From Hydractinia symbiolongicarpus (lineage: Eukaryota > Cnidaria > Hydrozoa > Anthoathecata > Hydractiniidae), in assembly GCF_029227915.1 (NCBI RefSeq), contig NC_079883.1:12338001-12402000 (forward strand): a stretch of 64,000 nt of DNA, in the 5' to 3' direction. Position 1 is the first letter of the stretch. Every line of letters begins with the position of its first letter. Of the stretch, positions 1 to 10,655 are shown piece after piece. The notes beneath the pieces were generated by a model. The model was given only the letters and a program-made list of their open reading frames with translations. It was not told the DNA's origin and searched no databases. The position numbers and the translations under genes were made by a program.

Positions 1-31
1 ATCGTTGGATTGTTGTAAGAAAACATTAAAA

Positions 32-583
32 ATGAGTGAAGCAGCTTCTCCAAAGAAAATCGCACCCAAAAAAAAACCTGCTGCAAAGAAGACAGCTGAT
101 CACCCTAAATATGTGGACATGATCAAGGCTGCTATCGCTACCCTAAAGGAACGCGGTGGTTCATCTCGCCAAGCTATTACAAAATATATTCATGCAAATT
201 ACAAAGTTGCTGAAAACTCAGATCATCATCTGAAAATGGCTCTTAAACGAGGAGTAACATCAGGCGATTTGATTCAAACTAAAGGCACTGGTGCTTCTGG
301 ATCATTCAAGCTAGGTCAGGTAAAAAAAGAAAAACCTAAGAAAAAGGCCGCAGCAAAAAAGCCAACGGCAAAGAAGCCTACTGCAAAGAAAAGTACACCA
401 AAAAAGAAGCCAGCAAAGAAGAGCACGCCAAAGAAAGCAGCAAAGAAGCCTGCCACAAAGAAAGCCTCGGCTAAGAAACCAGCAGCTAAGAAACCCACAA
501 AGAAGCCTGTTGCTAAAAAACCTGCAGCAAAGAAGGTCAAAAAGACTCCCAAAAAGGCAGCAAAGAAGACCGCAAAAAAATAA
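32..583 (+). CDS. H1: Linker histone H1
   Basis: This gene encodes a 183-residue linker histone, which binds the nucleosome dyad and linker DNA in the nucleus and compacts chromatin. Residues 1-21 form a short basic head. Residues 22-96 are the winged-helix H15 globular domain, with the recognisable core from [12 protein letters not shown] through GGSSRQAI to [11 protein letters not shown]. Residues 97-183 form a tail made almost only of Lys, Ala, Pro and Thr, with repeated KKPAAKK-like blocks. I chose the ATG at 32 because MSEAASPKK is a typical H1 start. The frame stays open to an upstream ATG at 5, but that would add nine residues unlike any H1. There is no intron. The gene is convergent with H3, and a histone-type stem-loop lies 33 bp past the stop codon, which indicates a replication-dependent, non-polyadenylated mRNA. 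The promoter lies outside the window. The length is normal to slightly short for an animal H1. Confidence 0.96.
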   Translation: MSEAASPKKIAPKKKPAAKKTADHPKYVDMIKAAIATLKERGGSSRQAITKYIHANYKVAENSDHHLKMALKRGVTSGDLIQTKGTGASGSFKLGQVKKEKPKKKAAAKKPTAKKPTAKKSTPKKKPAKKSTPKKAAKKPATKKASAKKPAAKKPTKKPVAKKPAAKKVKKTPKKAAKKTAKK

Positions 584-615
584 TTTGTGTGTATCTGGCT
601 ATTACATTAACAAAC

Positions 616-631
616 GGCTATTTTTATAGCC
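616..631 (+). terminator. Histone 3' stem-loop of H1
   Basis: GGCTATTTTTATAGCC forms a 6-bp stem with a TTTT loop, starting 33 nt after the H1 stop codon. Size, position, the leading GGC and the closing GCC match the stem-loop that binds SLBP at the end of replication-dependent histone mRNAs. The upper stem pairs are A-U rather than the common C-G. The same 16-mer follows H3. Both are followed by ACACAT and an A-rich run, which may include the downstream processing element. Confidence 0.85.
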
Positions 632-907
632 ACACATTTACAAAAAAACATTATCTTGGTACAAAGTTAAACTTGTTTAAGTCACTTAAACAGTTAAAAA
701 AGAGTAAATTTAAGATTAGATTCCCTAAGTTTAAGTATTTTCGTTTTTAAATTTCTTATTTTCTTGGTTTTACTTTTCTTGCACTTCATATTGTTAACAT
801 TGTCAAACTTTATGTAGCATAAAATTTTTATGTAGCATAAAATTTAAACAGAAAGCAGGACAAAGTTTGATATAAAAAGCTAGCCGTAATATTTTTTATA
901 GATGTGT
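632..907. other. Intergenic region between convergent H1 and H3
   Basis: This AT-rich spacer lies between the two histone 3' ends. I see no gene or RNA in it. It contains a perfect 18-bp tandem duplication at 811-845 (annotated separately) and scattered TTTAAG/CTTAAA motifs around 680-740. Confidence 0.6.
811..845. repeat. 18-bp tandem duplication
   Basis: The 17-mer TATGTAGCATAAAATTT occurs at 811-827 and again at 829-845, a tandem repeat of period 18. It is probably replication slippage in the intergenic spacer. No function is visible. Confidence 0.8.
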
Positions 908-923
908 GGCTATAAAAATAGCC
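908..923 (-). terminator. Histone 3' stem-loop of H3
   Basis: On the minus strand the sequence is GGCTATTTTTATAGCC, identical to the stem-loop of H1, and starts 22 nt after the H3 stop codon. It marks the 3' end of a replication-dependent histone mRNA. The bases that follow (ACACATCTA, then an A-run) resemble the same stretch after H1. Confidence 0.85.
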
Positions 924-944
924 GTTTTTTGTTTGGTAAGATGC

Positions 945-1467
<523 letters not shown>

Positions 1468-1651
1468 GGCGGCCATCGGTAATAGTGCAACACCAAGGCA
1501 ACCCGTGGTCACGGCGTGAATGAATCCACCTCCATGACCCAAGGCCAAAAATCAGATTAATATACTGACCATTCAGAGAATGGCCTACCAGATATTAAAC
1601 TGATAAGAACAGATACTACACTTGATCTTAGCCATTAGGCCGAGAAGCGAT
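1468..1651 (-). ncRNA. U2: U2 spliceosomal snRNA
   Basis: The minus strand starts ATCGCTTCTCGGCC, the near-universal U2 5' end, followed by GGCTAAGATCAAGTGTAG. GTAGTA (plus 1614-1619) is the branch-point-pairing element. Next come TATCAGTTTAATATCTG (stem II region), the Sm site GATTTTTGG (plus 1545-1553) and a stem-loop IV at plus 1471-1499 with the U2B''-type loop TTGCA. The length of about 184 nt fits animal U2 (about 188). The 5' end is certain to a base; the 3' end is placed within a few bases. U2 acts in the U2 snRNP, pairing with the intron branch site and U6. No proximal sequence element could be identified with confidence upstream. All key elements are intact, so the gene may well be functional. 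Confidence 0.95.
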
Positions 1652-1973
1652 AAAGAAAAAGCGTTGCCATGATAGGCATCGTCCACACACCGTAACTGCT
1701 TGTGGAGCATGTCACGTTACTGTAAAGCTTACAACTGTCACCGCGTACGGATGGACGGCGACATAGTAAAAATCACGGCTGTTGATTTAGCCGTAGGATG
1801 GAGAGCGACTGTAGCGAGTGGATGGTAACTTACATGAATGCTAACAAAGGCGACGATACTAAGTGCGTGATATTACTTTCCAATATGTCTGCGTACATTC
1901 CGTTTATCAACGCATTACGCCAGAACGTGCGCGCGCGTTACACAGTAGACCATGCAGCCGAAATGCGACAGTG
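1652..1973. other. Intergenic region between U2 and tRNA-Arg
   Basis: This stretch must include the U2 promoter on its left side. I could not recognise a proximal sequence element, or any further RNA or protein gene. A short perfect inverted repeat, ACGGCT/AGCCGT, lies at 1775-1794 with an 8-nt loop. Open frames crossing this region are unrelated to known proteins, and two of them run through the tRNA gene. Confidence 0.5.
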
Positions 1974-2046
1974 CGACCCTGCCAGGAGTCGAACCTGGAA
2001 TCCCCTGATTCGTAGTCAGATGCCTTATCCATTGGGCCACAGGGCC
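1974..2046 (-). tRNA. tRNA-Arg (anticodon ACG)
   Basis: This is a 73-nt cloverleaf on the minus strand without an encoded CCA. The acceptor stem GGCCCTG pairs with CAGGGTC (one G-U pair), and the discriminator base is G. The A box TGGCCCAATGG (plus 2029-2039) and B box GGTTCGACTCC (plus 1985-1995) match the RNA polymerase III consensus. The anticodon stem TCTGA/TCAGG encloses the loop CTACGAA with anticodon ACG (plus 2011-2013), which after A34-to-inosine editing reads CGU, CGC and CGA. The T stem CCAGG/CCTGG is perfect. There is no intron. No run of four T follows closely downstream, so the termination signal is unclear. It looks functional. Confidence 0.96.
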
Positions 2047-2352
2047 ATGCTTATGACTTCGCCCCATCGTTATTTTGGCTTGCGCATTCGTTTTACTTAC
2101 GAAAGAATTCTTCGTGTTTGTAGCCATGAAAGAAAGGGACTTCTGTGAGTGAATTTTTTTACTGTGGTCTAATAAAAAAGTCGAAACGCAGTGCCCAATA
2201 TATGAATTGCTCCTAATAGCCGGAAACAGGCCGTGTCGATGATGTAGGCCGACATACGCAACGCAAACCAAAGAACGCTTTATGAAAATCCTAACACGAG
2301 CGCGGAAGAAGCCCAAATTAACAGACTAGATGTAATGCTGAAGACCTCAAAC
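2047..2352. other. Unique sequence between tRNA-Arg and the 5S array
   Basis: No gene could be supported here. The stretch holds a small hairpin, TTCGT/ACGAA, at 2087-2103 and an AT-rich run near 2153-2176. It is the last single-copy sequence before the array. The junction is at 2353, where CCGAGGACTTATATCGC of the repeat unit begins. Confidence 0.6.
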
Positions 2353-2470
2353 CCGAGGACTTATATCGCAATCACGTTTCGTAACAGCCAAGCGAGGTTT
2401 TACCTTAGCGTTTAAGTCACCACCGACATTTGGCCACGCAACTATTCTAAGCTCATTCATTTTGACTTAA

Positions 2471-2561
2471 GGAGGGGGCGAGCGCGGACGCAGGCCCCCA
2501 CTACCAGAAATTGTACGGTCGAGTTACTGACGTTTGCAGTAATCGCAGAGGTCAGTAACTC
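2471..2561 (-). pseudogene. U1: 5'-truncated U1 snRNA, first copy of the array
   Basis: This leftmost copy has the same structure as the consensus: stem-loop III, AATTTCTGG and stem-loop IV, with no 5' half. The unique sequence left of the array (1-2352) also contains no U1 5' end, so the missing half is not nearby. Confidence 0.85.
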
Positions 2562-2628
2562 AAAGAAATTAAATAAAAAAATTTGATCACAACGTCAAAA
2601 TAAATTGCACATATTTGCCCCTACTAAT

Positions 2629-2748
2629 GTCTATGGCCATACCACGATGAACACACCCGTTCTCGTCTGATCACGGAAGTTAAGCATCGTCGGGCCGGGA
2701 TATTACTTGGATGCGGGACCGCCTGGGAACTCCCGGTGTCGTAGGCTT
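2629..2748 (+). rRNA. 5S rRNA gene, copy 1 (array edge, divergent)
   Basis: This is the leftmost gene. Relative to the array consensus it has C6T, G75T and G86C; the last lies in box C. Its upstream spacer also differs (CACATATTT). It is possibly degenerate, as expected for an array edge. Confidence 0.93.
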
Positions 2749-3253
2749 TTCATTTTCATTTGTTGCCTTTTCATTTCAATGGCGCTGTGATATATTTCTT
2801 GTTATAACAATTAAGGAACGTGGCGGTTGTTGAAAGTGTTTCCTATGACATTTTCCTACGACATTTTCAGGTGATAGTACGAGAAAAAAGAGCTTTCAAA
2901 TGCATACAAACTCGATCTATTGCCGATCATCCAATAACCCTGACGGAATGGCAAATAAAGTAAAATTCCGCCGCCTTCCGAGGATTTATATCGCAATCAC
3001 GTTTCGTAACAGCCAAGCGAGGTTTTACCTTAGCGTTTAAGTCACCGCCGAAATTTGGCCGCACAACTATTCTAAGCTCATTCATTTTGACTTAAGAAGG
3101 GGGCGAGCGCGGACGCAGGCCCCCACTACCAGAAATTGTACGGTCGAGTTACTGACGTTTGCAGTAATCGCAGAGGTCAGTAACTCAAAGAAATTAAATA
3201 AATAAATTTGATCACAACGTCAAAATAAATTGCACGTATTTGCCCCTACTAAT

Positions 3254-3373
3254 GTCTACGGCCATACCACGATGAACACACCCGTTCTCGTCTGATCACG
3301 GAAGTTAAGCATCGTCGGGCCGGGATAGTACTTGGATGGGGGACCGCCTGGGAACTCCCGGTGTCGTAGGCTT
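3254..3373 (+). rRNA. 5S rRNA gene, copy 2 (consensus, reference entry)
   Basis: This 120-nt gene encodes 5S rRNA of the large ribosomal subunit, transcribed by RNA polymerase III with TFIIIA. It begins GTCTACGGCCATACCACGAT and ends GTGTCGTAGGCTT, the two ends pairing as helix I. The internal promoter is clear: box A around 50-64 (AGTTAAGCATCGTCG) and box C around 80-97 (TGGATGGGGGACCGCCTGG). CCGGG/CCCGG forms helix V. TTTT follows directly. This sequence is the most frequent form (27 of 99 by hand count) and is the reference for base numbering in the other copies. Confidence 0.98.
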
Positions 3374-3393
3374 TTCATTTTCATTTGTTGCCT
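3372..3393 (+). terminator. 5S terminator T-runs (representative, after copy 2)
   Basis: The 5S gene ends in GGC followed by TTTT, CA, TTTT. A further TTTT lies about 15 bp on, within GCCTTTTCATT. Clustered T-runs on the coding strand are the RNA polymerase III termination signal, and the extra ones would serve as back-ups. The pattern recurs after nearly every copy; the first run is shortened after copies 76, 80 and 84. Confidence 0.8.
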
Positions 3394-3423
3394 TTTCATT
3401 TCAATGGCGCTGTGATATATTTC

Positions 3424-3435
3424 TTGTTATAACAA
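3424..3435. repeat. 12-bp palindrome in the 5S spacer (representative)
   Basis: TTGTTATAACAA is perfectly self-complementary. It lies about 50 bp after the 5S gene in nearly all units. A C variant (TTGTCATAACAA) occurs after copies 14, 16, 24, 33, 39, 40 and 45. No binding protein can be inferred. Confidence 0.6.
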
Positions 3436-3878
3436 TTAAGGAACGTGGCGGTTGTTGAAAGTGTTTTCTATGACATTTTCCTACGACATTTTCAGGTGAT
3501 AGTACGAGAAAAAAGAGCTTTCAAATGCATACAAACTCGATCTATTGCCGATCATCCAATAACCCTGACGGAATGGCAAATAAAATAAAATTCCGCCGCC
3601 TTCCGAGGACTTATATCGCAATCACGTTTCGTAACAGCCAAGCGAGGTTTTACCTTAGCGTTTAAGTCACCACCGACATTTGGCCGCGCAACTATTCTAA
3701 GCTCATTCATTTTGACTTAAGGAGGGGGCGAGCGCGGACGCAGGCCCCCACTACCAGAAATTGTACGGTCGTGTTACTGACGTTTGCAGTAATCGCAGAG
3801 GTCAGTAACTCAAAGAAATTAAATAAAAAAATTTGATCACAACGTCAAAATAAATTGCACGTATTTGCCCCTACTAAT

Positions 3879-3998
3879 GTCTACGGCCATACCACGATGA
3901 ACACACCCGTTCTCGTCTGATCACGGAAGTTAAGCATCGTCGGGCCGGGATAGTACTTGGATGGGGGACCGCCTGGGAACTCCCGGTGTCGTATGCTT
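3879..3998 (+). rRNA. 5S rRNA gene, copy 3
   Basis: G116T, in helix I, is the only change. It is followed by the first 609-bp unit, which lacks 16 bp of spacer. Confidence 0.96.
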
Positions 3999-4487
3999 TT
4001 CATTTTTATTTGTTGCCTTTTCATTTCAATGGCGCTGTGATATATTTCTTGTTATAACAATTAAGGAAAGTGTTTCCTATGACATTTTCCTACGACATTT
4101 TCAGGTGATAGTACGAGAAAAAAGAGCTTTCAAATGCATACAAACTCGATCTATTGCCGATCATCCAATAACCCTGACGGAATGGCAAATGAAATAAAAT
4201 TCCGCCGCCTTCCGAGGACTTATATCGCAATCACGTTTCGTAACAGCCAAGCGAGGTTTTACCTTAGCGTTTAAGTCACCACCGACATTTGGCCGCGCAA
4301 CTATTCTAAGCTCATTCATTTTGACTTAAGGAGGGGGCGAGCGCGGACGCAGGCCCCCACTACCAGAAATTGTACGGTCGAGTTACTGACGTTTGCAGTA
4401 ATCGCAGAGGTCAGTAACTCAAAGAAATTAAATAAAAAAATTTGATCACAACGTCAAAATAAATTGCACGTATTTGCCCCTACTAAT

Positions 4488-4607
4488 GTCTACGGCCATA
4501 CTACGATGAACACACCCGTTCTCGTCTGATCACGGAAGTTAAGCATCATCGGGCCGGGATAGTACTTGGATGGGGGACCGCCTGGGAACTCCCGGTGTCG
4601 TAGGCTT
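4488..4607 (+). rRNA. 5S rRNA gene, copy 4
   Basis: Changes are C15T and G61A. It heads a 609-bp unit. Confidence 0.95.
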
Positions 4608-5096
4608 TTCATTTTCATTTGTTGCCTTTTCATTTCAATGGCACTGTGATATATTTCTTGTTATAACAATTAAGGAAAGTGTTTCCTATGACATTTTCCT
4701 ACGACATTTTCAGGTGATAGTACGAGAAAAAAGAGCTTTCAAATGCATACAAACTCGATCTATTGCCGATCATCCAATAACCCTGACGGAATGGCAAATA
4801 AAATAAAATTCCGCCGCCTTCCGAGGACTTATATCGCAATCACGTTTCGTAACAGCCAAGCGAGGTTTTACCTTAGCGTTTAAGTCACCACCGACATTTG
4901 GCCGCGCAACTATTCTAAGCTCATTCATTTTGACTTAAGGAGGGGGCGAGCGCGGACGCAGGCCCCCACTACCAGAAATTGTACGGTCGAGTTACTGACG
5001 TTTGCAGTAATCGCAGAGGTCAGTAACTCAAAGAAATTAAATAAAAAAATTTGATCACAACGTCAAAATAAATTGCACGTATTTGCCCCTACTAAT

Positions 5097-5216
5097 GTCT
5101 ACGGCCATACCACGATGAACACACCCGTTCCCGTCTGATTACGGAAGTTAAGCATCGTCGGACTGGGATAGTACTTGGATGGGGGACCGCCTGGGAACTC
5201 CCGGTGTCGTAGGCTT
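5097..5216 (+). rRNA. 5S rRNA gene, copy 5 (four-change variant)
   Basis: Changes are T35C, C44T, G66A and C68T. The identical haplotype recurs in copies 9 and 10. It heads a 609-bp unit. Confidence 0.95.
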
Positions 5217-5705
5217 TTCATTTTCATTTGTTGCCTTTTCATTTCAATGGCGCTGTGATATATTTCTTGTTATAACAATTAAGGAAAGTGTTTCCTATGA
5301 CATTTTCCTACGACATTTTCAGGTGATAGTACGAGAAAAAAGAGCTTTCAAATGCATACAAACTCGATCAATTGCCGATCATCCAATAACCCTGACGGAA
5401 TGGCAAATAAAATAAAATTCCGCCGCCTTCCGAGGACTTATATCGCAATCACGTTTCGTAACAGCCAAGCGAGGTTTTACCTTAGCGTTTAAGTCACCAC
5501 CGACATTTGGCCGCGCAACTATTCTAAGCTCATTCATTTTGACTTAAGGAGGGGGCGAGCGCGGACGCAGGCCCCCACTACCAGAAATTGTACGGTCGAG
5601 TTACTGACGTTTGCAGTAATCGCAGAGGTCAGTAACTCAAAGAAATTAAATAAAAAAATTTGATCACAACGTCAAAATAAATTGCACGTATTTGCCCCTA
5701 CTAAT

Positions 5706-5825
5706 GTCTACGGCCATACCACGATGAACACACCCGTTCTCGTCTGATCACGGAAGTTAAGCATCGTCGGGCCGGGATAGTACTTGGATGGGGGACCGCC
5801 TGGGAACTCCCGGTGTCGTAGGCTT
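5706..5825 (+). rRNA. 5S rRNA gene, copy 6
   Basis: Matches the consensus. It heads a 609-bp unit. Confidence 0.97.
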
Positions 5826-6314
5826 TTCATTTTCATTTGTTGCCTTTTCATTTCAATGGCGCTGTGATATATTTCTTGTTATAACAATTAAGGAAAGTGT
5901 TTCCTATGACATTTTCCTACGACATTTTCAGGTGATAGTACGAGAAAAAAGAGCTTTCAAATGCATACAAACTCGATCTATTGCCGATCATCCAATAACC
6001 CTGACGGAATGGCAAATAAAATAAAATTCCGCCGCCTTCCGAGGACTTATATCGCAATCACGTTTCGTAACAGCCAAGCGAGGTTTTACCTTAGCGTTTA
6101 AGTCACCACCGACATTTGGCCGCGCAACTATTCTAAGCTCATTCATTTTGACTTAAGGAGGGGGCGAGCGCGGACGCAGGCCCCCACTACCAGAAATTGA
6201 ACGGTCGAGTTACTGACGTTTGCAGTAATCGCAGAGGTCAGTAACTCACAGAAATTAAATAAAAAAATTTGATCACAACGTCAAAATAAATTGCACGTAT
6301 TTGCCCCTACTAAT

Positions 6315-6434
6315 GTCTACGGCCATACCACGATGAACACACCCGTTCTCGTCTGATCACGGAAGTTAAGCATCGTCGGGCCGGGATAGTACTTGGATGG
6401 GGGACCGCCTGGGAACTCCCGGTGTCGTAGGCTT
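6315..6434 (+). rRNA. 5S rRNA gene, copy 7
   Basis: Matches the consensus. It heads a 609-bp unit. Confidence 0.97.
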
Positions 6435-6923
6435 TTCATTTTCATTTGTTGCCTTTTCATTTCAATGGCGCTGTGATATATTTCTTGTTATAACAATTAA
6501 GGAAAGTGTTTCCTATGACATTTTCCTACGACATTTTCAGGTGATAGTACGAGAAAAAAGAGCTTTCAAATGCATACAAACTCGATCTATTGCCGATCAT
6601 CCAATAACCCTGACGGAATGGCAAATAAAATAAAATTCCGCCGCCTTCCGAGGACTTATATCGCAATCACGTTTCGTAACAGCCAAGCGAGGTTTTACCT
6701 TAGCGTTTAAGTCACCACCGACATTTGGCCGTGCAACTATTCTAAGCTCATTCATTTTGACTTAAGGAGGGGGCGAGCGCGGACGCAGGCCCCCACTACC
6801 AGAAATTGTACGGTCGAGTTACTGACGTTTGCAGTAATCGCAGAGGTCAGTAACTCAAAGAAATTAAATAAAAAAATTTGATCACAACGTCAAAATAAAT
6901 TGCACGTATTTGCCCCTACTAAT

Positions 6924-7043
6924 GTCTACGGCCATACCACGATGAACACACCCGTTCTCGTCTGATCACGGAAGTTAAGCATCGTCGGGCCGGGATAGTA
7001 CTTGGATGGGGGACCGCCTGGGAACTCCCGGTGTCGTAGGCTT
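6924..7043 (+). rRNA. 5S rRNA gene, copy 8
   Basis: Matches the consensus. Its unit is full length and carries AACGCGGCGG in place of AACGTGGCGG. Confidence 0.97.
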
Positions 7044-7548
7044 TTCATTTTCATTTGTTGCCTTTTCATTTCAATGGCGCTGTGATATATTTCTTGTTAT
7101 AACAATTAAGGAACGCGGCGGTTGTTGAAAGTGTTTCCTATGACATTTTCCTACGACATTTTCAGGTGATAGTACGAGAAAAAAGAGCTTTCAAATGCAT
7201 ACAAACTCGATCTATTGCCGATCATCCAATAACCCTGACGGAATGGCAAATAAAATAAAATTCCGCCGCCTTCCGAGGACTTATATCGCAATCACGTTTC
7301 GTAACAGCCAAGCGAGGTTTTACCTTAGCGTTTAAGTCACCACCGACATTTGGCCGCGCAACTATTCTAAGCTCATTCATTTTGACTTAAGGAGGGGGCG
7401 AGCGCGGACGCAGGCCCCCACTACCAGAAATTGTACGGTCGAGTTACTGACGTTTGCAGTAATCGCAGAGGTCAGTAACTCAAAGAAATTAAATAAAAAA
7501 ATTTGATCACAACGTCAAAATAAATTGCACGTATTTGCCCCTACTAAT

Positions 7549-7668
7549 GTCTACGGCCATACCACGATGAACACACCCGTTCCCGTCTGATTACGGAAGT
7601 TAAGCATCGTCGGACTGGGATAGTACTTGGATGGGGGACCGCCTGGGAACTCCCGGTGTCGTAGGCTT
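7549..7668 (+). rRNA. 5S rRNA gene, copy 9 (four-change variant)
   Basis: T35C, C44T, G66A and C68T, as in copy 5. It heads the last 609-bp unit. Confidence 0.95.
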
Positions 7669-8157
7669 TTCATTTTCATTTGTTGCCTTTTCATTTCAAT
7701 GGCGCTGTGATATATTTCTTGTTATAACAATTAAGGAAAGTGTTTCCTATGACATTTTCCTACGACATTTTCAGGTGATAGTACGAGAAAAAAGAGCTTT
7801 CAAATGCATACAAACTCGATCTATTGCCGATCATCCAATAACCCTGACGGAATGGCAAATAAAATAAAATTCCGCCGCCTTCCGAGGACTTATATCGCAA
7901 TCACGTTTCGTAACAGCCAAGCGAGGTTTTACCTTAGCGTTTAAGTCACCACCGACATTTGGCCGCGCAACTATTCTAAGCTCATTAATTTTGACTTAAG
8001 GAGGGGGCGAGCGCGGACGCAGGCCCCCACTACCAGAAATTGTACGGTCGAGTTACTGACGTTTGCAGTAATCGCAGAGGTCAGTAACTCAAAGAAATTA
8101 AATAAAAAAATTTGATCACAACGTCAAAATAAATTGCACGTATTTGCCCCAACTAAT

Positions 8158-8277
8158 GTCTACGGCCATACCACGATGAACACACCCGTTCCCGTCTGAT
8201 TACGGAAGTTAAGCATCGTCGGACTGGGATAGTACTTGGATGGGGGACCGCCTGGGAACTCCCGGTGTCGTAGGCTT
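8158..8277 (+). rRNA. 5S rRNA gene, copy 10 (four-change variant)
   Basis: T35C, C44T, G66A and C68T, but in front of a full-length 625-bp unit, so the gene haplotype and the spacer deletion have been separated by exchange. Confidence 0.95.
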
Positions 8278-8782
8278 TTCATTTTCATTTGTTGCCTTTT
8301 CATTTCAATGGCGCTGTGATATATTTCTTGTTATAACAATTAAGGAACGTGGCGGTTGTTGAAAGTGTTTCCTATGACATTTTCCTACGACATTTTCAGG
8401 TGATAGTACGAGAAAAAAGAGCTTTCAAATGCATACAAACTCGATCTATTGCCGATCATCCAATAACCCTGACGGAATGGCAAATAAAATAAAATTCCGC
8501 CGCCTTCCGAGGACTTATATCGCAATCACGTTTCGTAACAGCCAAGCGAGGTTTTACCTTAGCGTTTAAGTCACCACCGACATTTGGCCGCGCAACTATT
8601 CTAAGCTCATTCATTTTGACTTAAGGAGGGGGCGAGCGCGGACGCAGGCCCCCACTACCAGAAATTGTACGGTCGAGTTACTGACGTTTGCAGTAATCGC
8701 AGAGGTCAGTAACTCAAAGAAATTAAATAAAAAAATTTGATCACAACGTCAAAATAAATTGCACGTATTTGCCCCTACTAAT

Positions 8783-8902
8783 GTCTACGACCATACCACG
8801 ATGAACACACCCGTTCTCGTCTGATCACGGAAGTTAAGCATCGTCGGGCCGGGATAGTACTTGGATGGGGGACCGCCTGGGAACTCCCGGTGTCGTAGGC
8901 TT
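8783..8902 (+). rRNA. 5S rRNA gene, copy 11
   Basis: G8A only. Confidence 0.96.
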
Positions 8903-9407
8903 TTCATTTTCATTTGTTGCCTTTTCATTTCAATGGCGCTGTGATATATTTCTTGTTATAACAATTAAGGAACGTGGCGGTTGTTGAAAGTGTTTCCTAT
9001 GACATTTTCCTACGACATTTTCAGGTGATAGTACGAGAAAAAAGAGCTTTCAAATGCATACAAACTCGATCTATTGCCGATCATCCAATAACCCTGACGG
9101 AATGGCAAATAAAATAAAATTCCGCCGCCTTCCGAGGACTTATATCGCAATCACGTTTCGTAACAGCCAAGCGAGGTTTTACCTTAGCGTTTAAGTCACC
9201 ACCGACATTTGGCCGCGCAACTATTCTAAGCTCATTCATTTTGACTTAAGGAGGGGGCGAGCGCGGACGCAGGCCCCCACTACCAGAAATTGTACGGTCG
9301 AGTTACTGACGTTTGCAGTAATCGCAGAGGTCAGTAACTCAAAGAAATTAAATAAAAAAATTTGATCACAACGTCAAAATAAATTGCACGTATTTGCCCC
9401 TACTAAT

Positions 9408-9527
9408 GTCTACGGCCATACCACGATGAACACACACGTTCTCGTCTGATCACGGAAGTTAAGCATCGTCGGGCCGGGATAGTACTTGGATGGGGGACCG
9501 CCTGGGAACTCCCGGTGTCGTAGGCTT
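9408..9527 (+). rRNA. 5S rRNA gene, copy 12
   Basis: C29A only. Confidence 0.96.
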
Positions 9528-10032
9528 TTCATTTTCATTTGTTGCCTTTTCATTTCAATGGCGCTGTGATATATTTCTTGTTATAACAATTAAGGAACGT
9601 GGCGGTTGTTGAAAGTGTTTCCTATGACATTTTCCTACGACATTTTCAGGTGATAGTACGAGAAAAAAGAGCTTTCAAATGCATACAAACTCGATCTATT
9701 GCCGATCATCCAATAACCCTGACGGAATGGCAAATAAAATAAAATTCCGCCGCCTTCCGAGGACTTATATCGCAATCACGTTTCGTAACAGCCAAGCGAG
9801 GTTTTACCTTAGCGTTTAAGTCACCACCGACATTTGGCCGCGCAACTATTCTAAGCTCATTCATTTTGACTTAAGGAGGGGGCGAGCGCGGACGCAGGCC
9901 CCCACTACCAGAAATTGTACGGTCGAGTTACTGACGTTTGCAGTAATCGCAGAGGTCAGTAACTCAAAGAAATTAAATAAAAAAATTTGATCACAACGTC
10001 AAAATAAATTGCACGTATATGCCCCTACTAAT

Positions 10033-10150
10033 GCCTACGGCCATACCACGATGAACACACCCGTTCTCGTCTGATCACGGAAGTTAAGCATCGTCGGGCC
10101 GGGATAGTACTTGGATGGGCCCGCCTGGGAACTCCCGGTGTCGTAGGCTT
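10033..10150 (+). rRNA. 5S rRNA gene, copy 13 (box C damaged)
   Basis: T2C and a net 2-nt loss in box C (GATGGGCCCGCC replaces GATGGGGGACCGCC). Transcription or folding is probably impaired, so it is a likely pseudogene. Confidence 0.9.
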
Positions 10151-10655
10151 TTCATTTTCATTTGTTGCCTTTTCATTTCAATGGCGCTGTGATATATTTC
10201 TTGTTATAACAATTAAGGAACGTGGCGGTTGTTGAAAGTGTTTCCTATGACATTTTCCTACGACATTTTCAGGTGATAGTACGAGAAAAAAGAGCTTTCA
10301 AATGCATACAAACTCGATCTATTGCCGATCATCCAATAACCCTGACGGAATGGCAAATAAAATAAAATTCCGCCGCCTTCCGAGGACTTATATCGCAATC
10401 ACGTTTCGTAACAGCCAAGCGAGGTTTTACCTTAGCGTTTAAGTCACCACCGACATTTGGCCGCGCAACTATTCTAAGCTCATTCATTTTGACTTAAGGA
10501 GGGGGCGAGCGTGGACGCAGGCCCCCACTACCAGAAATTGTACGGTCGAGTTACTGACGTTTGCAGTAATCGCAGAGGTCAGTAACTCAAAGAAATTAAA
10601 TAAAAAAATTTGATCACAACGTCAAAATAAATTGCACGTATTTGCCCCTACTAAT

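Noticed and set aside
316-552. 78-codon minus-strand frame
   Set aside because: It is the antisense of the lysine-rich H1 tail, giving Phe/Gly/Ala-rich low-complexity sequence.
2087-2180. Possible U5 snRNA (TTCGTTTTACTTACGAA hairpin, then an AATTTTTTT run)
   Set aside because: The invariant U5 loop GCCUUUUAC is not present (CGTTTTAC only), the stems do not extend, and the Sm-like run lacks the usual flanks.
1798-2316. Frames at 1798-2148 (+) and 1915-2316 (-)
   Set aside because: Both run through the tRNA-Arg gene and show no protein family features.
3961-7867. Repeated 78-codon frames starting in the 5S gene (first at 3961)
   Set aside because: They start inside the 5S rRNA gene, exist only in the 609-bp units and are disrupted in the 625-bp units. 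No known protein resembles them.
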